Source of the DNA: Nitrospinae bacterium RIFCSPLOWO2_12_FULL_45_22
GTDB lineage: Bacteria; 2-12-FULL-45-22
NCBI GenBank assembly: GCA_001803565.1
Contig: MHDQ01000207.1
Coordinates: 1 to 63,829 of the forward strand
Direction: 5' to 3'
Length of the DNA stretch: 63,829 nucleotides
Below are positions 38,335-47,844 of this stretch, one piece after another; positions within the stretch are counted from its first letter, which is position 1, and the number at the start of each line of letters is the position of its first letter. A model generated the notes under the pieces. It did not search any database, was not told the DNA's origin, and saw nothing but the letters and a program-made list of their open reading frames with translations. A program made the translations under genes and the position numbers.

Positions 38335-38670
38335 ATGCAGGTAAAAGCTAAAGCGAGATTTATTCATACCTCACCCCGAAAGGCCCGGCAAGTATTGGAT
38401 TTAATACGGGGAAAAAAGGTGGAGGCTGCCTTTAGTATCCTCTCTCTTACCCATAAGTCCGCAGCCAGGAAAGTGGAAAAGTTACTCAAGTCGGCTTTAT
38501 CTAATGCAGAAAACGTTCATCATATAAGGGGGATAGACTCTTTAACTATATCTTTAGCGAAAGCAGACCAAGGGCCTACCCTTAAGCGATTTATGCCCAG
38601 AGCCAGAGGAAGGGCTACACCTATCCGGAAAAGAACCAGTCATATAACCCTTATTTTACAAGGAGAGTAG
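38335..38670 (+). CDS. rplV: Ribosomal protein L22
   Basis: A 111-aa exit-tunnel protein. [20 protein letters not shown] fits the family N-terminus, so I use the ATG at 38335 rather than the one four codons earlier. The beta-hairpin tip appears in [17 protein letters not shown]. No strong ribosome site is visible, because the region before it is the repeat. Confidence 0.94.
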   Translation: MQVKAKARFIHTSPRKARQVLDLIRGKKVEAAFSILSLTHKSAARKVEKLLKSALSNAENVHHIRGIDSLTISLAKADQGPTLKRFMPRARGRATPIRKRTSHITLILQGE

Positions 38671-38678
38671 GAAGATTT

Positions 38679-39344
38679 ATGGGGCAAAAGGTCCACCCTA
38701 TCGGATTTCGACTCGGGATAAACAAAACCTGGTCCTCCAACTGGTATGCCAAAAAGAATTATGCGGAACTATTGCACGAAGATATCAAGTTGCGAAATTA
38801 TATCAAAAAAGAACTTTCCCATGCTGGCATATCCAAAATAGAGATAGAAAGGCCAGGGAACCGTTTAAAAATAAATATCTACACTGCCCGGCCTGGAATC
38901 ATTATTGGGAGAAGAGGCGTTGAGATAGATAAATTGAAGGAAGAACTACAGAGTATGGCCAATAATAACAGGCAGGTCTTTATAAATATCAAAGAAATTC
39001 GGAGGCCCGAGATAGATGCCCAGTTGGTCGCAGAAAATATAGCTTTACAGTTAGAGCGCCGGGTCTCTTTCCGACGGGCAATGAAGAAGAGTGTGACATC
39101 AGCGTTACGCTTTGGTGCTAAAGGAGTGAAGGTCTATTGTGCCGGTCGCTTAGCTGGTGCAGAGATGGCTAGAACCGAGTGGTACCGGGAAGGTCAGGTG
39201 CCTCTTCATACCATCAGGGCAGATGTGGATTATGGTTTTGCCGAGGCAAATACTACTTATGGGATGATCGGGGTAAAAGTGTGGATTTATAAAGGGGACA
39301 TCCTTACCAAAGGAGAGCGTGAGGCTACTCAGTTACTAGGATAG
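38679..39344 (+). CDS. rpsC: Ribosomal protein S3
   Basis: A 221-aa small-subunit protein at the mRNA entry. The N-terminal [20 protein letters not shown], the KH-domain [14 protein letters not shown] and the C-terminal [17 protein letters not shown] are conserved. Confidence 0.96.
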   Translation: MGQKVHPIGFRLGINKTWSSNWYAKKNYAELLHEDIKLRNYIKKELSHAGISKIEIERPGNRLKINIYTARPGIIIGRRGVEIDKLKEELQSMANNNRQVFINIKEIRRPEIDAQLVAENIALQLERRVSFRRAMKKSVTSALRFGAKGVKVYCAGRLAGAEMARTEWYREGQVPLHTIRADVDYGFAEANTTYGMIGVKVWIYKGDILTKGEREATQLLG

Positions 39345-39357
39345 AGTAAAGTATATT

Positions 39358-39768
39358 ATGTTATCGCCCAGGAAAGTTAAACATAGGAAACAGCAAAAAG
39401 GTCGTCGAAGAGGAATAGCATTTCGAGGCTCTGAGCTAGCCTTCGGCGACTTTGGGTTACAGGCGTTAGAGGCTTGTTGGTTAACAGACAGACAGATAGA
39501 AGCCGCACGGGTAGCTATGACCAGACATGCGAAGAGGGGAGGGAAAATCTGGGTAAAGGTCTTCCCTGACAAACCGATTACAAAGAAACCGGCAGAGACC
39601 CGTATGGGCAAAGGGAAAGGCTCCCCAGAGTCCTGGGTAGCTGTAGTTAAACCCGGGAGAATATTATATGAGATGGAAGGGATCCCGGAACCTGTCGCTC
39701 GTGAAGCCATGAGATTGGCAGCCCGGAAGCTGCCGATTGCTACCAGAATTGTTACCAAGACCTCATGA
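39358..39768 (+). CDS. rplP: Ribosomal protein L16
   Basis: A 136-aa protein near the A-site tRNA elbow. [19 protein letters not shown] and [20 protein letters not shown] are the two diagnostic segments. Confidence 0.96.
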   Translation: MLSPRKVKHRKQQKGRRRGIAFRGSELAFGDFGLQALEACWLTDRQIEAARVAMTRHAKRGGKIWVKVFPDKPITKKPAETRMGKGKGSPESWVAVVKPGRILYEMEGIPEPVAREAMRLAARKLPIATRIVTKTS

Positions 39769-39797
39769 CCCGGCCAGGGGAAGAGGGAGATTAAATT

Positions 39798-39986
39798 ATG
39801 AAAACCGGAGAGTTGAGAGACCTTTCTGTTGAAGAGTTAAAAGATAAGGTGGAGGAGTTGAGAGGAGAGTTATTTAATCTTAAATTTCAACTGGCTACCG
39901 GTCAGATAGAAAACCCTATAAGGGTAAGGTTGGTGCGCAGAGATATTGCTAGGGTATTAACCTTTTTACGCGAAAAAACACCCTGA
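39798..39986 (+). CDS. rpmC: Ribosomal protein L29
   Basis: A 62-aa helical protein near the tunnel exit. LRDLSVEELKDKVEELRGEL and NLKFQLATGQIENPIRVR fit the family, as does its place between rplP and rpsQ. Confidence 0.95.
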   Translation: MKTGELRDLSVEELKDKVEELRGELFNLKFQLATGQIENPIRVRLVRRDIARVLTFLREKTP

Positions 39987-39998
39987 GGAGATAAATAA

Positions 39999-40256
39999 GT
40001 GCAGGTTAGTGGGAAAAAGAAGGTCAGGATAGGAAAGATAGTTAATAACAAGATGCAAAAAACCGTGGTAGTGAATGTAGAACGCCGTACCCCTCACCCC
40101 CTCTATCAGCGAGTAGTTAAGCAAACTAAGAAATACTTAGCCCATGATGAAAGAGAGGAGTGTGGGGTAGGAGATAAAGTGAAGATTATTGAGACTAGAC
40201 CCCTAAGTAAACGAAAAAGATGGCGGGTACTTGAGATAATAGAGAAAGCTCAATAA
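39999..40256 (+). CDS. rpsQ: Ribosomal protein S17
   Basis: An 85-aa OB-fold protein of the small subunit. [19 protein letters not shown] and the closing [18 protein letters not shown] are conserved. GTG start with GAGGAG upstream. Confidence 0.95.
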   Translation: MQVSGKKKVRIGKIVNNKMQKTVVVNVERRTPHPLYQRVVKQTKKYLAHDEREECGVGDKVKIIETRPLSKRKRWRVLEIIEKAQ

Positions 40257-40275
40257 GGCTTTAGGGAGTAGAAAT

Positions 40276-40644
40276 ATGATACAACCTCGAACTATACTTC
40301 AGATTGCAGATAACTCTGGCGCTAAAAAGGCTATGTGTATAAAGGTATTAAGCGGAAGCTATAAACGGTATGGGACGGTGGGAGACATAATCAGCGTCAG
40401 CATCAAAGAGGCATTACCAGTAGGGTCTGTGAAGAAGGGGGAAGTACGGCGGGCGGTGATAGTACGGACAAAAAAGGAAGTCAGGCGAGAAGATGGCTCC
40501 TATATCAGGTTTGATGATAATGCTGCAGTATTAATAAATGAGCAGAAGGAGCCCATTGGGACTAGGATTTTTGGTCCAGTAGCCCGTGAACTCCGGCGGA
40601 AGAAATTTATGAAGATTGTTTCTTTATCTCCTGAGGTATTGTGA
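40276..40644 (+). CDS. rplN: Ribosomal protein L14
   Basis: A 122-aa protein at the subunit interface. [20 protein letters not shown] and the closing [20 protein letters not shown] are family signatures. Full length. Confidence 0.97.
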   Translation: MIQPRTILQIADNSGAKKAMCIKVLSGSYKRYGTVGDIISVSIKEALPVGSVKKGEVRRAVIVRTKKEVRREDGSYIRFDDNAAVLINEQKEPIGTRIFGPVARELRRKKFMKIVSLSPEVL

Positions 40645-40648
40645 AGAG

Positions 40649-40981
40649 ATGGGTGGGGTAAAATTGAAGATAAAGAAGGATGACTTTGTAGGCATTATTA
40701 GCGGGAAGGATCGAGGGAAGAGGGGTAAAGTGCTCAAAGTATTTCCCGCCGAACAACGGGTTATAGTAGAAAAGGTAAATATGGTTAAGCGACATACCAA
40801 GCCTAGAAAAGTAGGTGAGCCTAGCGGTATTATTGAAAGAGAGGGCAAGATTCATGTCTCGAATACAATGCTTATCTGTACCCGCTGCGATAAACCAGTA
40901 AGGATTGGTATTCAAAAGTTGCCCGAGGGGGATAAGGTGAGGACTTGTAAAGGGTGTGGAGAATCCATAGATAGGGTTTAA
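40649..40981 (+). CDS. rplX: Ribosomal protein L24 with zinc-ribbon tail
   Basis: A 110-aa assembly initiator with a KOW motif ([20 protein letters not shown]). The C-terminal half has CTRC and CKGC, a pair of CxxC motifs seen in some bacterial L24 proteins. The start is uncertain: ATG at 40649, or TTG at 40664, which has GGGTGGGG at a better distance and gives the common MKIKK opening. Confidence 0.93.
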   Translation: MGGVKLKIKKDDFVGIISGKDRGKRGKVLKVFPAEQRVIVEKVNMVKRHTKPRKVGEPSGIIEREGKIHVSNTMLICTRCDKPVRIGIQKLPEGDKVRTCKGCGESIDRV

Positions 40982-40986
40982 AATTT

Positions 40987-41069
40987 AGTGTAAAGCTTAA
41001 AGCGCAAAATGCGAAACTAAGGAATAAGTTCCCTTAGCTTTAAGCCTTACACTTTACGCTCTAGGCTTT
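40987..41069. repeat. Quasi-palindromic intergenic element, CGTAAAG family, copy 4
   Basis: The left arm TAAAGCTTAAAGCGCAAAAT and the core ACTAAGGAATAAGTTCCCTT are answered by TTACACTTTACGCT. It sits between rplX and rplE inside the spc operon. Confidence 0.8.
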
Positions 41070-41091
41070 GTCCCAGGGGGAAGGTTTTGAG

Positions 41092-41631
41092 ATGTCCCGA
41101 TTAAAAGATAGATATGAAAAAGAGGTTATTCCAGCCTTAATAAAGAGATTTGCTTATAAGAACAAGATGGAAGTCCCTAAATTAGAAAAGATTGTGATAA
41201 ATATGGGCTTGGGTGAGGCTACTCATAACCCCAAGATAATTGATTCTGCCTTGAATGAGTTGGGCAGGATTGCTGGGCAAAGACCGGTTATTACCAGGGC
41301 AAAAAAATCTATCTCAAATTTTAAGTTGCGGGCTGGAATGCCTATAGGCTGTGCGGTAACTATTAGGCAATACAGGATGTATGAGTTTTTTGAGCGGTTG
41401 GTAAGCGTTGCTTTACCCAGGGTAAGAGACTTCAAAGGAGTATCTGGCAAGGCTTTTGATGGCCGGGGCAACTATTCCCTCGGTATTACGGAACAGATAG
41501 TATTCCCAGAGATTGATTATGAGAAGATAGATAAGATCAAAGGAATGGGTATAGTTGTGTGTACCACCGCTAAAACTGACGAAGAAGGGAAGGAACTTTT
41601 AAGGCTCTTGGGTATACCTTTCAGGAATTAA
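41092..41631 (+). CDS. rplE: Ribosomal protein L5
   Basis: A 179-aa 5S-rRNA-binding protein of the central protuberance. I start at the ATG at 41092 ([16 protein letters not shown]), with GGGGGAAGG upstream; the frame is open eight codons further up without homology. Conserved [11 protein letters not shown] and [20 protein letters not shown]. Confidence 0.96.
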   Translation: MSRLKDRYEKEVIPALIKRFAYKNKMEVPKLEKIVINMGLGEATHNPKIIDSALNELGRIAGQRPVITRAKKSISNFKLRAGMPIGCAVTIRQYRMYEFFERLVSVALPRVRDFKGVSGKAFDGRGNYSLGITEQIVFPEIDYEKIDKIKGMGIVVCTTAKTDEEGKELLRLLGIPFRN

Positions 41632-41638
41632 TTAAATT

Positions 41639-41708
41639 GCATAGGAATTTTCATTTTAATAATGCGGTTTTGTGGTAGTCGCAGGCTTTAGCCTGCGTTA
41701 ATTTAAAG
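41639..41708. repeat. Dispersed 70-bp repeat, copy B (inverted)
   Basis: It is the reverse complement of 14051-14122 apart from two substitutions and one indel, and contains the hairpin GCAGGCTTTAGCCTGC. It fills most of the 93-bp rplE-rpsN gap. Confidence 0.85.
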
Positions 41709-41724
41709 AATAAGCGAGGATAGG

Positions 41725-41910
41725 TTGGCTAAAAAGTCTTTAGTAGCTAAGGCCAGGAGAAAACCCAAATTCAAGGTACGGGCTTATAATCGCTGCCGGT
41801 TATGTGGCCGGCCAAGGGGATATTTACGGAAATTTGAGTTATGTCGTATATGTTTCCGTACCCTTGCGTTGCGCGGTGAAATACCTGGGGTGATAAAGGC
41901 TAGTTGGTAA
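41725..41910 (+). CDS. rpsN: Ribosomal protein S14, zinc-binding form
   Basis: A 61-aa type Z S14. CRLC and CRIC form the zinc site, with [17 protein letters not shown] between and after. TTG start with GCGAGGATAGG upstream. The short C+ form is used rather than the about 100-aa zinc-free type. Confidence 0.95.
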   Translation: MAKKSLVAKARRKPKFKVRAYNRCRLCGRPRGYLRKFELCRICFRTLALRGEIPGVIKASW

Positions 41911-41928
41911 AGGAGGGGCTCAGAGGAT

Positions 41929-42324
41929 ATGATGACTGATCCAATAGCCGATATGCTTACCCGGCTGAGGAATGCCCTTAGGGCTAAGCATGAAGAAGTC
42001 GAAATTCCCTCTTCCAAGATGAAGACAGAAATAGCGGCCATCTTGAAAGAAGAGGGTTATATTAAAAACTATCATTTAATAGAGGACAAGAAGCAGGGGA
42101 TTTTAAAGGTTTCTCTCAAGTACGAAGAAAAGGGTGGAAGTGTAATCCAGGGGCTGAGGCGCATAAGCAAACCCGGCCGTCGGATCTATGTCAGGGCAAA
42201 AAATATCCCTAAGGTAGTTAATGGCTTGGGGATCGTTATCCTTACTACTCCAAAAGGCATATTGACAGACCGGGCTTGCCGAGAGTTAGGAGTGGGGGGA
42301 GAGGTATTATGTTACATCTGGTAG
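41929..42324 (+). CDS. rpsH: Ribosomal protein S8
   Basis: A 131-aa small-subunit protein. [20 protein letters not shown] and the C-terminal [11 protein letters not shown] are conserved. Start at the first of two neighbouring ATG codons after AGAGGA. Confidence 0.96.
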   Translation: MMTDPIADMLTRLRNALRAKHEEVEIPSSKMKTEIAAILKEEGYIKNYHLIEDKKQGILKVSLKYEEKGGSVIQGLRRISKPGRRIYVRAKNIPKVVNGLGIVILTTPKGILTDRACRELGVGGEVLCYIW

Positions 42325-42345
42325 CTGGATTTGGGAGGATAGGGT

Positions 42346-42882
42346 ATGTCTAGGATAGGCCGAAAAGCTATAGATATACCGCCGGGTGTTACCGTAGAAC
42401 TTAATAATGGACTCGTGCAAGTAAAGGGACCGAAAGGGATTCTCTCTCAACCGCTCAATCCCCGTTTATCCCTGAGGATTGATAATCAAAAGATTATAAT
42501 AGAGAGAAATTCGGCTGATAAAAAGGTTAAAGCCCTCCATGGGTTAACCAGGACCCTTATTAATAATATGATTATTGGCGTTACTCAAGGTTTTCAAAAG
42601 AGCTTAGATATTGTAGGGGTTGGTTATCGAGCGGCTTTACAAGGGAAAACTTTGACTTTACAAATCGGTTATTCTCATCCTATCAACTACAAAGCCCCTG
42701 AAGGCATAGATTTTCAGATTAGTCAAAAAAATATAATAGCAGTCAGTGGGATTGATAAGCAATTGGTAGGGCAGGTAGCGGCTCAAATAAGGGCTTTTAG
42801 AAAACCGGACCCATATAAAGGAAAAGGTATCAAATATCTCGGTGAACAAATTAGACGCAAGGCTGGTAAAACAAAAGCTTAA
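42346..42882 (+). CDS. rplF: Ribosomal protein L6
   Basis: A 178-aa protein of the sarcin-ricin region. MSRIGRKAIDIPPGVTVEL and the late PDPYKGKGIKYLGEQIRRKA are diagnostic. Confidence 0.97.
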   Translation: MSRIGRKAIDIPPGVTVELNNGLVQVKGPKGILSQPLNPRLSLRIDNQKIIIERNSADKKVKALHGLTRTLINNMIIGVTQGFQKSLDIVGVGYRAALQGKTLTLQIGYSHPINYKAPEGIDFQISQKNIIAVSGIDKQLVGQVAAQIRAFRKPDPYKGKGIKYLGEQIRRKAGKTKA

Positions 42883-42891
42883 TGAATAATC

Positions 42892-43260
42892 ATGGATAGA
42901 AAAAGCGCTTTAAAAAATCCTAGAAACGCTCGGAAAAAGAGAATTCGGAAAAAGCTTTTTGGTACTTCGGCTAGACCCAGGCTTACCGTTTATAAAAGTA
43001 ACAAACATATCTATGCCCAGATAATTGACGATCAGAGGGGGCATACCTTGGTGGCGGCTTCTAGCTTAGGTAAAGAATTTAAAGAGCAAAATAAGAAGGG
43101 AAGTAATATAGGAGGAGCTGAAATAGTTGGAAATCTCATAGCCTCTAAGGCCCTAAAGGAAAATATTGAGCGGGTAGTCTTTGATAGGAACGGGTTTCTC
43201 TACCATGGCCGGGTCAAAGCCCTAGCAGAGGCAGTAAGACAAAAGGGGATAAGTTTTTAA
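42892..43260 (+). CDS. rplR: Ribosomal protein L18
   Basis: A 122-aa 5S-rRNA-binding protein. RPRLTVYKSNKHIYAQIIDD and the closing FDRNGFLYHGRVKALAEAVR match the family. Followed by a hairpin with a T-run before rpsE. Confidence 0.96.
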   Translation: MDRKSALKNPRNARKKRIRKKLFGTSARPRLTVYKSNKHIYAQIIDDQRGHTLVAASSLGKEFKEQNKKGSNIGGAEIVGNLIASKALKENIERVVFDRNGFLYHGRVKALAEAVRQKGISF

Positions 43261-43276
43261 GAGGCTTACTGCGACT

Positions 43277-43300
43277 ATGGCTCTGAAAGGGCCATTTTTT
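43277..43300 (+). terminator. Intrinsic-terminator-like hairpin inside the spc operon
   Basis: ATGGCTC pairs with GGGCCAT across a TGAAA loop and is followed by six T residues. A seven-pair stem with one G-T pair plus a T-run is a weak to moderate terminator; it would attenuate rather than stop transcription of rpsE and the genes after it. Confidence 0.5.
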
Positions 43301-43332
43301 CGTAAAAGATAACCAATATAAAGGAGGAGTTT

Positions 43333-43839
43333 TTGAATCTGCAGATTAGTGACGCTGGCCCAGTGGAATTGATAGATAAGATTGTCCATATTAGTAGAGT
43401 AGCAAAGGTAGTAAAGGGAGGACGCCGCTTCAGTTTTAGTGCCCTTGTAGTAGTGGGTGATAGACAAGGGAGGGTAGGAGTTGGATTAGGTAAAGCTAAT
43501 GAAGTGCCTGAGGCCATAAGGAAAGGTATTGAAAAAGCCAAAAAAGGTATGATCCAAATACCACTGGAGGAAGATACTATACCACATGAGGTAATAGGTC
43601 ATTTTGGTGCCAGCAAAGTTGTCTTAAAACCGGCTACTAAAGGGACCGGCTTAATTGCCGGTGGGGCTGTCAGGGCCGTTCTTGAAGTGGCAGGGGTGAG
43701 AAATATCTTGAGTAAATCTATAGGGGGAAAGAGCCCCCATAATGTTGTCAAAGCCACCCTCCATGGCTTACATAGTCTGAGGAGCCCGGAAGAGATAGCC
43801 CGGTTGCGGGGAAAGAGTCTAGCCGAAATCAGGGGATAA
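43333..43839 (+). CDS. rpsE: Ribosomal protein S5
   Basis: A 168-aa small-subunit protein. [39 protein letters not shown] and the closing [20 protein letters not shown] are conserved. TTG start directly after AAAGGAGGAG. Confidence 0.96.
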   Translation: MNLQISDAGPVELIDKIVHISRVAKVVKGGRRFSFSALVVVGDRQGRVGVGLGKANEVPEAIRKGIEKAKKGMIQIPLEEDTIPHEVIGHFGASKVVLKPATKGTGLIAGGAVRAVLEVAGVRNILSKSIGGKSPHNVVKATLHGLHSLRSPEEIARLRGKSLAEIRG

Positions 43840-43849
43840 TTAGTCAGCT

Positions 43850-44038
43850 ATGGCAAAGTATTTGGAAATAACATTAAAGCGTAGTGGCATAGGTAGACCC
43901 TGGAAGCATAAGGTGATATTGAAGAGCCTGGGGCTAACAAAATTAAACAAAACTGTTAGACTAGGAGACACCCTTAGTGTACGGGGGATGGTACAAAAGG
44001 TCTCCCATTTGTTAGAGGTTAAGGAAATAGGGAATTAG
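43850..44038 (+). CDS. rpmD: Ribosomal protein L30
   Basis: A 62-aa protein. [20 protein letters not shown] and [10 protein letters not shown] match L30, and it lies between rpsE and rplO as expected. Confidence 0.95.
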   Translation: MAKYLEITLKRSGIGRPWKHKVILKSLGLTKLNKTVRLGDTLSVRGMVQKVSHLLEVKEIGN

Positions 44039-44042
44039 AAGA

Positions 44043-44483
44043 ATGGATTTAAGCAACTTAAATCCCCCCCAAGGGGCCAAAAAGAGGAAAAAGCGTGTAG
44101 GGCGGGGCTCTGGCTCCGGCCATGGGAAGACCAGTTGCCGGGGCAACAAGGGACAGAAATCCCGTTCAGGAGGGAAGATAGCCCCTTGGTTTGAAGGGGG
44201 ACAAATGCCCCTTCAACGCCGCATCCCTAAGAGAGGATTCAGAAACATATTTAAAAAGGAATACACCATCATTAATCTTAAAGATTTGAATATTTTTTCG
44301 GGGGACGAAGTAATAACTATCGAAAAGTTGCGCCAGCAGGGCCTGGTAAAGAAGATAAGAGATGGGGTAAAGGTGCTGGGGGAAGGAAAATTGGAGAAGC
44401 CCCTGGTTATAGAAGCCCATAAGTTCAGTAAATCTGCCACAGAAAAGATAATGGCGGTGGGTGGGACGGCGAAGGTAATCTGA
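44043..44483 (+). CDS. rplO: Ribosomal protein L15
   Basis: A 146-aa protein. The glycine-rich N-terminus [20 protein letters not shown] and [17 protein letters not shown] are family signatures. One base separates it from secY. Confidence 0.96.
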   Translation: MDLSNLNPPQGAKKRKKRVGRGSGSGHGKTSCRGNKGQKSRSGGKIAPWFEGGQMPLQRRIPKRGFRNIFKKEYTIINLKDLNIFSGDEVITIEKLRQQGLVKKIRDGVKVLGEGKLEKPLVIEAHKFSKSATEKIMAVGGTAKVI

Positions 44484-44484
44484 G

Positions 44485-45798
44485 GTGATTGAGAGTTTTC
44501 GCAATATATTTAAGATCCCCGATTTGCAAAAAAGGGTCTTTTTTACCCTGGCCCTATTGGTGGTTTACCGGATAGGAGCTCATATCCCTACCCCAGGTAT
44601 AGATGGTCAGGCCTTGAGTGCCTTCTTTTCCCGGGCACAAGGGACTATCCTGAGCTTTATGGATATGTTTTCCGGGGGGGCTTTGGGCCGTTTAACCATC
44701 TTTGCCTTAGGGATCATGCCTTATATCAGTGCCTCAATTATCCTGGACTTACTTACTGTGGTCTTTCCTTTCTTAGAGAAACTTAAGAAAGAAGGGGAAC
44801 AAGGCAGGAAAAAGCTAACCCAGTATACCCGCTACAGTACGGTACTGATCAGTGCCATCCAGGCCTTCGGCATCAGTATCGGCTTAGAAAATATGACCAG
44901 CCCCGATGGGGCACCCATAGTTATGTTACCCGGATGGTCATTCCGCTTTACTACTGCTTTGACCCTGACGGCTGGTACTATCTTTATTATGTGGCTGGGA
45001 GAGCAAATTACTGAGCGGGGTATAGGTAATGGTATGTCGTTGATAATCTTTTCTGGTATAGTTACAGATATGCCGTCGGCTGCTATTAATACTATCCGGC
45101 TACTACGGACTGGTGAAATGAGTATTTTTTGGCTCCTGGGGCTATTAATCCTGATGGTAGTGGTTGTGGGGGTTATAGTCTTTATGGAGGCGGGCCATCG
45201 TAAGATCCCGATACAATATGCCAAGCGGGTAGTAGGACGGCGCATGTATGGAGGCCAGAGTACCCACCTTCCATTAAAGGTAAACACCTCAGGGGTCATC
45301 CCCCCTATCTTTGCCTCATCGGTAATCATGTTCCCTGCCACTATAGCCCAGTTTAGTGGCTTACCCTGGATGAATACAATATCGAGTTATTTATTGCCTG
45401 GCACCTGGGTATATACCATTCTCTTTGTAGGAGCTATCTTTTTCTTCTGTTATTTCTATACTGCCATAATATTTAACCCCGTAGATGTAGCAGACAATAT
45501 AAAGAAATACGGGGGCTTTATCCCGGGGAAGAGGCCCGGGAAATCTACGGCAGAATTTATAGATAAGACCCTGGCCAGAATAACTTTTGGCGGCGCAGTT
45601 TACTTATCAGCCATATGTGTCCTACCCGATTTCTTGTTTAAGTTTAATCCTAATATACCTTTTTATTATGGTGGGACTTCTTTATTGATTGTTGTTGGAG
45701 TGGCTATGGATACCATGCAGCAGATCGAGTCCCACTTAGTGATGCGTCATTACGAAGGGTTTATTAACAAGGGGCGATTGCGGGGTAGGCGAGGATAA
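44485..45798 (+). CDS. secY: Protein translocase subunit SecY
   Basis: A 437-aa channel-forming membrane protein with ten predicted helices. Family motifs include RIGAHIPTPGID, GGALGRLTIFALGIMPYISA, ITERGIGNGMSLIIFSGI and NTSGVIPPIFASS. GTG start with TGAGG upstream. Its partner SecE is encoded at 19608; SecG is not in the window. Confidence 0.97.
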   Translation: MIESFRNIFKIPDLQKRVFFTLALLVVYRIGAHIPTPGIDGQALSAFFSRAQGTILSFMDMFSGGALGRLTIFALGIMPYISASIILDLLTVVFPFLEKLKKEGEQGRKKLTQYTRYSTVLISAIQAFGISIGLENMTSPDGAPIVMLPGWSFRFTTALTLTAGTIFIMWLGEQITERGIGNGMSLIIFSGIVTDMPSAAINTIRLLRTGEMSIFWLLGLLILMVVVVGVIVFMEAGHRKIPIQYAKRVVGRRMYGGQSTHLPLKVNTSGVIPPIFASSVIMFPATIAQFSGLPWMNTISSYLLPGTWVYTILFVGAIFFFCYFYTAIIFNPVDVADNIKKYGGFIPGKRPGKSTAEFIDKTLARITFGGAVYLSAICVLPDFLFKFNPNIPFYYGGTSLLIVVGVAMDTMQQIESHLVMRHYEGFINKGRLRGRRG

Positions 45799-45800
45799 TA

Positions 45801-45832
45801 ATTGGCCACTGGTCATTAGTCATTGGCCATGG
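45801..45832. repeat. TAATGACCA family element, copy 2 (single arm)
   Basis: ATTGGCCACTGGTCATTAGT followed by CATTGGCCAT lies in the secY-adk gap. It carries the same words as 12356 and 52515 and is itself loosely palindromic. Confidence 0.6.
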
Positions 45833-45891
45833 AGAAAACTAAAGCGTAGTGGCAGATCCGGGTACCCCCTGGGTGCTGCAAGGGAGAGACG

Positions 45892-46545
45892 ATGCGCTTA
45901 ATCTTATTCGGGCCACCTGGTGCTGGTAAAGGTACCCAGGCAAAACTCCTGGGCCAGCGATATGGCATACCCCAGGTCTCTACGGGTGATATTTTACGCG
46001 AAGCGATAAAAAAAGGTACTCCATTGGGGTTAGAGGCAAAGGGCTATATGGATAGGGGGGCATTAGTGCCCGACCGAGTCGTGATAGGGATTATTGAAGA
46101 GAGGCTCCAGGATAGAGATTGTGCTAAAGGATTTATACTGGATGGTTTTCCCAGGACTATAGCCCAGGCAGAGGCCCTTTCCCTGGCCCTGAAGCGATTG
46201 AGGAGAGATTTAGATTGTGTTATTAATATCAATATAGATCATGAAGAATTATGGAAAAGATTAACTGGCCGAAGGGTATGCTGCAAGTGTGGAGAGGAAT
46301 TCAATATTTATTATAAAAAGCCTTCCCAGGATAATATTTGCGATAAATGCGGGTCGGGATTAATCCAACGGGACGATGATCAAGAGGCTACTATTGAGAA
46401 TAGGCTCAGGGTTTATAAAGAGCAGACCGAACCTTTACTGGGTTATTACCAGAAAGAAAATAAGCTAAAAACGGCAGCCGGCCAGGGGGATATTCCTTCT
46501 GTTTCCCAAAAGATATACCAGATTCTAGAAGAGAATGGTCTCTAA
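45892..46545 (+). CDS. adk: Adenylate kinase with zinc-binding lid
   Basis: Interconverts ATP, ADP and AMP; 217 aa. P-loop FGPPGAGKGTQAK, DGFPRT and the long LID with CCKC and CDKC, a zinc site found in many bacterial forms. It lies between secY and map as in many bacteria. Confidence 0.97.
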   Translation: MRLILFGPPGAGKGTQAKLLGQRYGIPQVSTGDILREAIKKGTPLGLEAKGYMDRGALVPDRVVIGIIEERLQDRDCAKGFILDGFPRTIAQAEALSLALKRLRRDLDCVININIDHEELWKRLTGRRVCCKCGEEFNIYYKKPSQDNICDKCGSGLIQRDDDQEATIENRLRVYKEQTEPLLGYYQKENKLKTAAGQGDIPSVSQKIYQILEENGL

Positions 46546-46615
46546 TTATTAAAAACCTTTGTACTGCTTTGTAAGCCTGAGGTCAGGGGGATAGTTCCTT
46601 TATACCTTGAAACCA

Positions 46616-47380
46616 ATGATTATCCTACGATCAGAAAGGGAGATTGCAAAGCTGAGAGCAAGTAATAGATTGGTAGCGGAGGTCTTAAACGAGGTAAAAA
46701 ACGCTATTAGGGTGGGGATAACTACTAAGGAATTGAATGACTTAGCTGATTCCCTCCTCAGGGCCAGAGATGCTATACCTGCCTTCAAGGGCTACCGGGG
46801 CTTTCCTATGACCCTATGTACATCGCTTAATGAAGAAGTTGTTCATGGGATTCCATCTAACCGGAAACTAAAAGAAGGAGATATTGTTAGCCTGGACCTG
46901 GGAGCGATATACCAGGGGTATTATGGTGATGCAGCCCTAACAGTAGGGATAGGTGAGATATCCCCCGAGGCGAAAAAACTTCTGGAGGTAACAGAGCAGG
47001 CCTTATATATCGGGATTGCAGAGAGCCGGGAAGGGAATTATCTTTCCGATATTTCTCATGCCATTCAGAGCTACGTAGAGAGTTTTGGGTTTTCTGTAGT
47101 GAGGGCGTTTGTAGGTCACGGCATCGGCACATCCCTGCATGAAGACCCGCAGGTGCCAAATTTTGGCACCCCCGGTCGAGGGCCAAGGTTAAGAGTAGGG
47201 ATGGTATTTTGTATCGAGCCAATGGTAAATATCGGGGGTAGCGAGGTAAATATTCTATCAGATAACTGGACCGTTGTTACTGCAGATCGTTCTTTATCAG
47301 CCCATTTTGAACATACTGTAGCTATAACCCATAATGGGGCAGAGGTTTTGACAAGACTCCATGAAGACTCGAGAGAATGA
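46616..47380 (+). CDS. map: Methionine aminopeptidase, type I
   Basis: Removes initiator methionine; about 254 aa. The metal ligands are visible in [39 protein letters not shown] and [10 protein letters not shown]. The ATG at 46616 fits the family; a TTG three codons earlier is possible. It overlaps infA by 4 bp. Confidence 0.96.
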   Translation: MIILRSEREIAKLRASNRLVAEVLNEVKNAIRVGITTKELNDLADSLLRARDAIPAFKGYRGFPMTLCTSLNEEVVHGIPSNRKLKEGDIVSLDLGAIYQGYYGDAALTVGIGEISPEAKKLLEVTEQALYIGIAESREGNYLSDISHAIQSYVESFGFSVVRAFVGHGIGTSLHEDPQVPNFGTPGRGPRLRVGMVFCIEPMVNIGGSEVNILSDNWTVVTADRSLSAHFEHTVAITHNGAEVLTRLHEDSRE

Positions 47381-47631
47381 AAAAAAGGGACTCTACGAGT
47401 AAAAAATCTGTTATGGAAAAAGAGGAAGCCATTGAGGTGGAGGGGACGGTGATCGAACCTTTACCTAATGCTATGTTCCGGGTGGAGCTAGGTAATGGCC
47501 ACCGGGTGTTGGCCCATATATCAGGAAAGATGAGGATGCATTTCATTAGGATACTTCCTGGAGATAAAGTCAAGGTAGAATTGTCTCCATATGACCTTTC
47601 CCGGGGCCGAATAACCTATAGGTACAAGTAA
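47377..47631 (+). CDS. infA: Translation initiation factor IF-1
   Basis: A small OB-fold initiation factor. [20 protein letters not shown] and [18 protein letters not shown] match. The ATG at 47377 overlaps the map stop (ATGA) and gives 84 aa; the ATG at 47413 gives 72 aa, the usual length. The overlap suggests coupling from the first, so a 12-residue basic extension ([10 protein letters not shown]) may be real. Confidence 0.93.
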   Translation: MKKRDSTSKKSVMEKEEAIEVEGTVIEPLPNAMFRVELGNGHRVLAHISGKMRMHFIRILPGDKVKVELSPYDLSRGRITYRYK

Positions 47632-47637
47632 TCAGCC

Positions 47638-47751
47638 ATGAAAGTAAAAGCATCAGTAAAACCTATTTGTAATAGGTGTAAAGTAATTAGGCGAAATGGG
47701 GTAGTACGCATAATTTGCCAAAAACCCAAGCATAAACAAAGACAGGGATAG
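47638..47751 (+). CDS. rpmJ: Ribosomal protein L36, zinc-binding form
   Basis: A 37-aa protein beginning [19 protein letters not shown] and ending in [12 protein letters not shown]. The C-x2-C...C-x4-H pattern is the zinc form. It is in the expected place between infA and rpsM. Confidence 0.95.
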   Translation: MKVKASVKPICNRCKVIRRNGVVRIICQKPKHKQRQG

Positions 47752-47757
47752 AGAATA

Positions 47758-47828
47758 ATAAAGCGTAAAACGTAAAGCTAAGGAATAATTCCCTTAGTTT
47801 TACCCCTGGTACTTTACGCTTTGAGCTT
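47758..47828. repeat. Quasi-palindromic intergenic element, CGTAAAG family, copy 5
   Basis: The outer arms AAAGCGTAAA (47760-47769) and TTTACGCTTT (47813-47822) are perfect inverted repeats; the core is GCTAAGGAATAATTCCCTTA. It sits between rpmJ and rpsM. Confidence 0.85.
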
Positions 47829-47844
47829 AGAAGAGGGGTGTAAA

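Noticed and set aside
47821-47844. Upstream TTG for rpsM
   Set aside because: It is part of the CGTAAAG repeat; the ribosome site and family N-terminus support the TTG at 47845.
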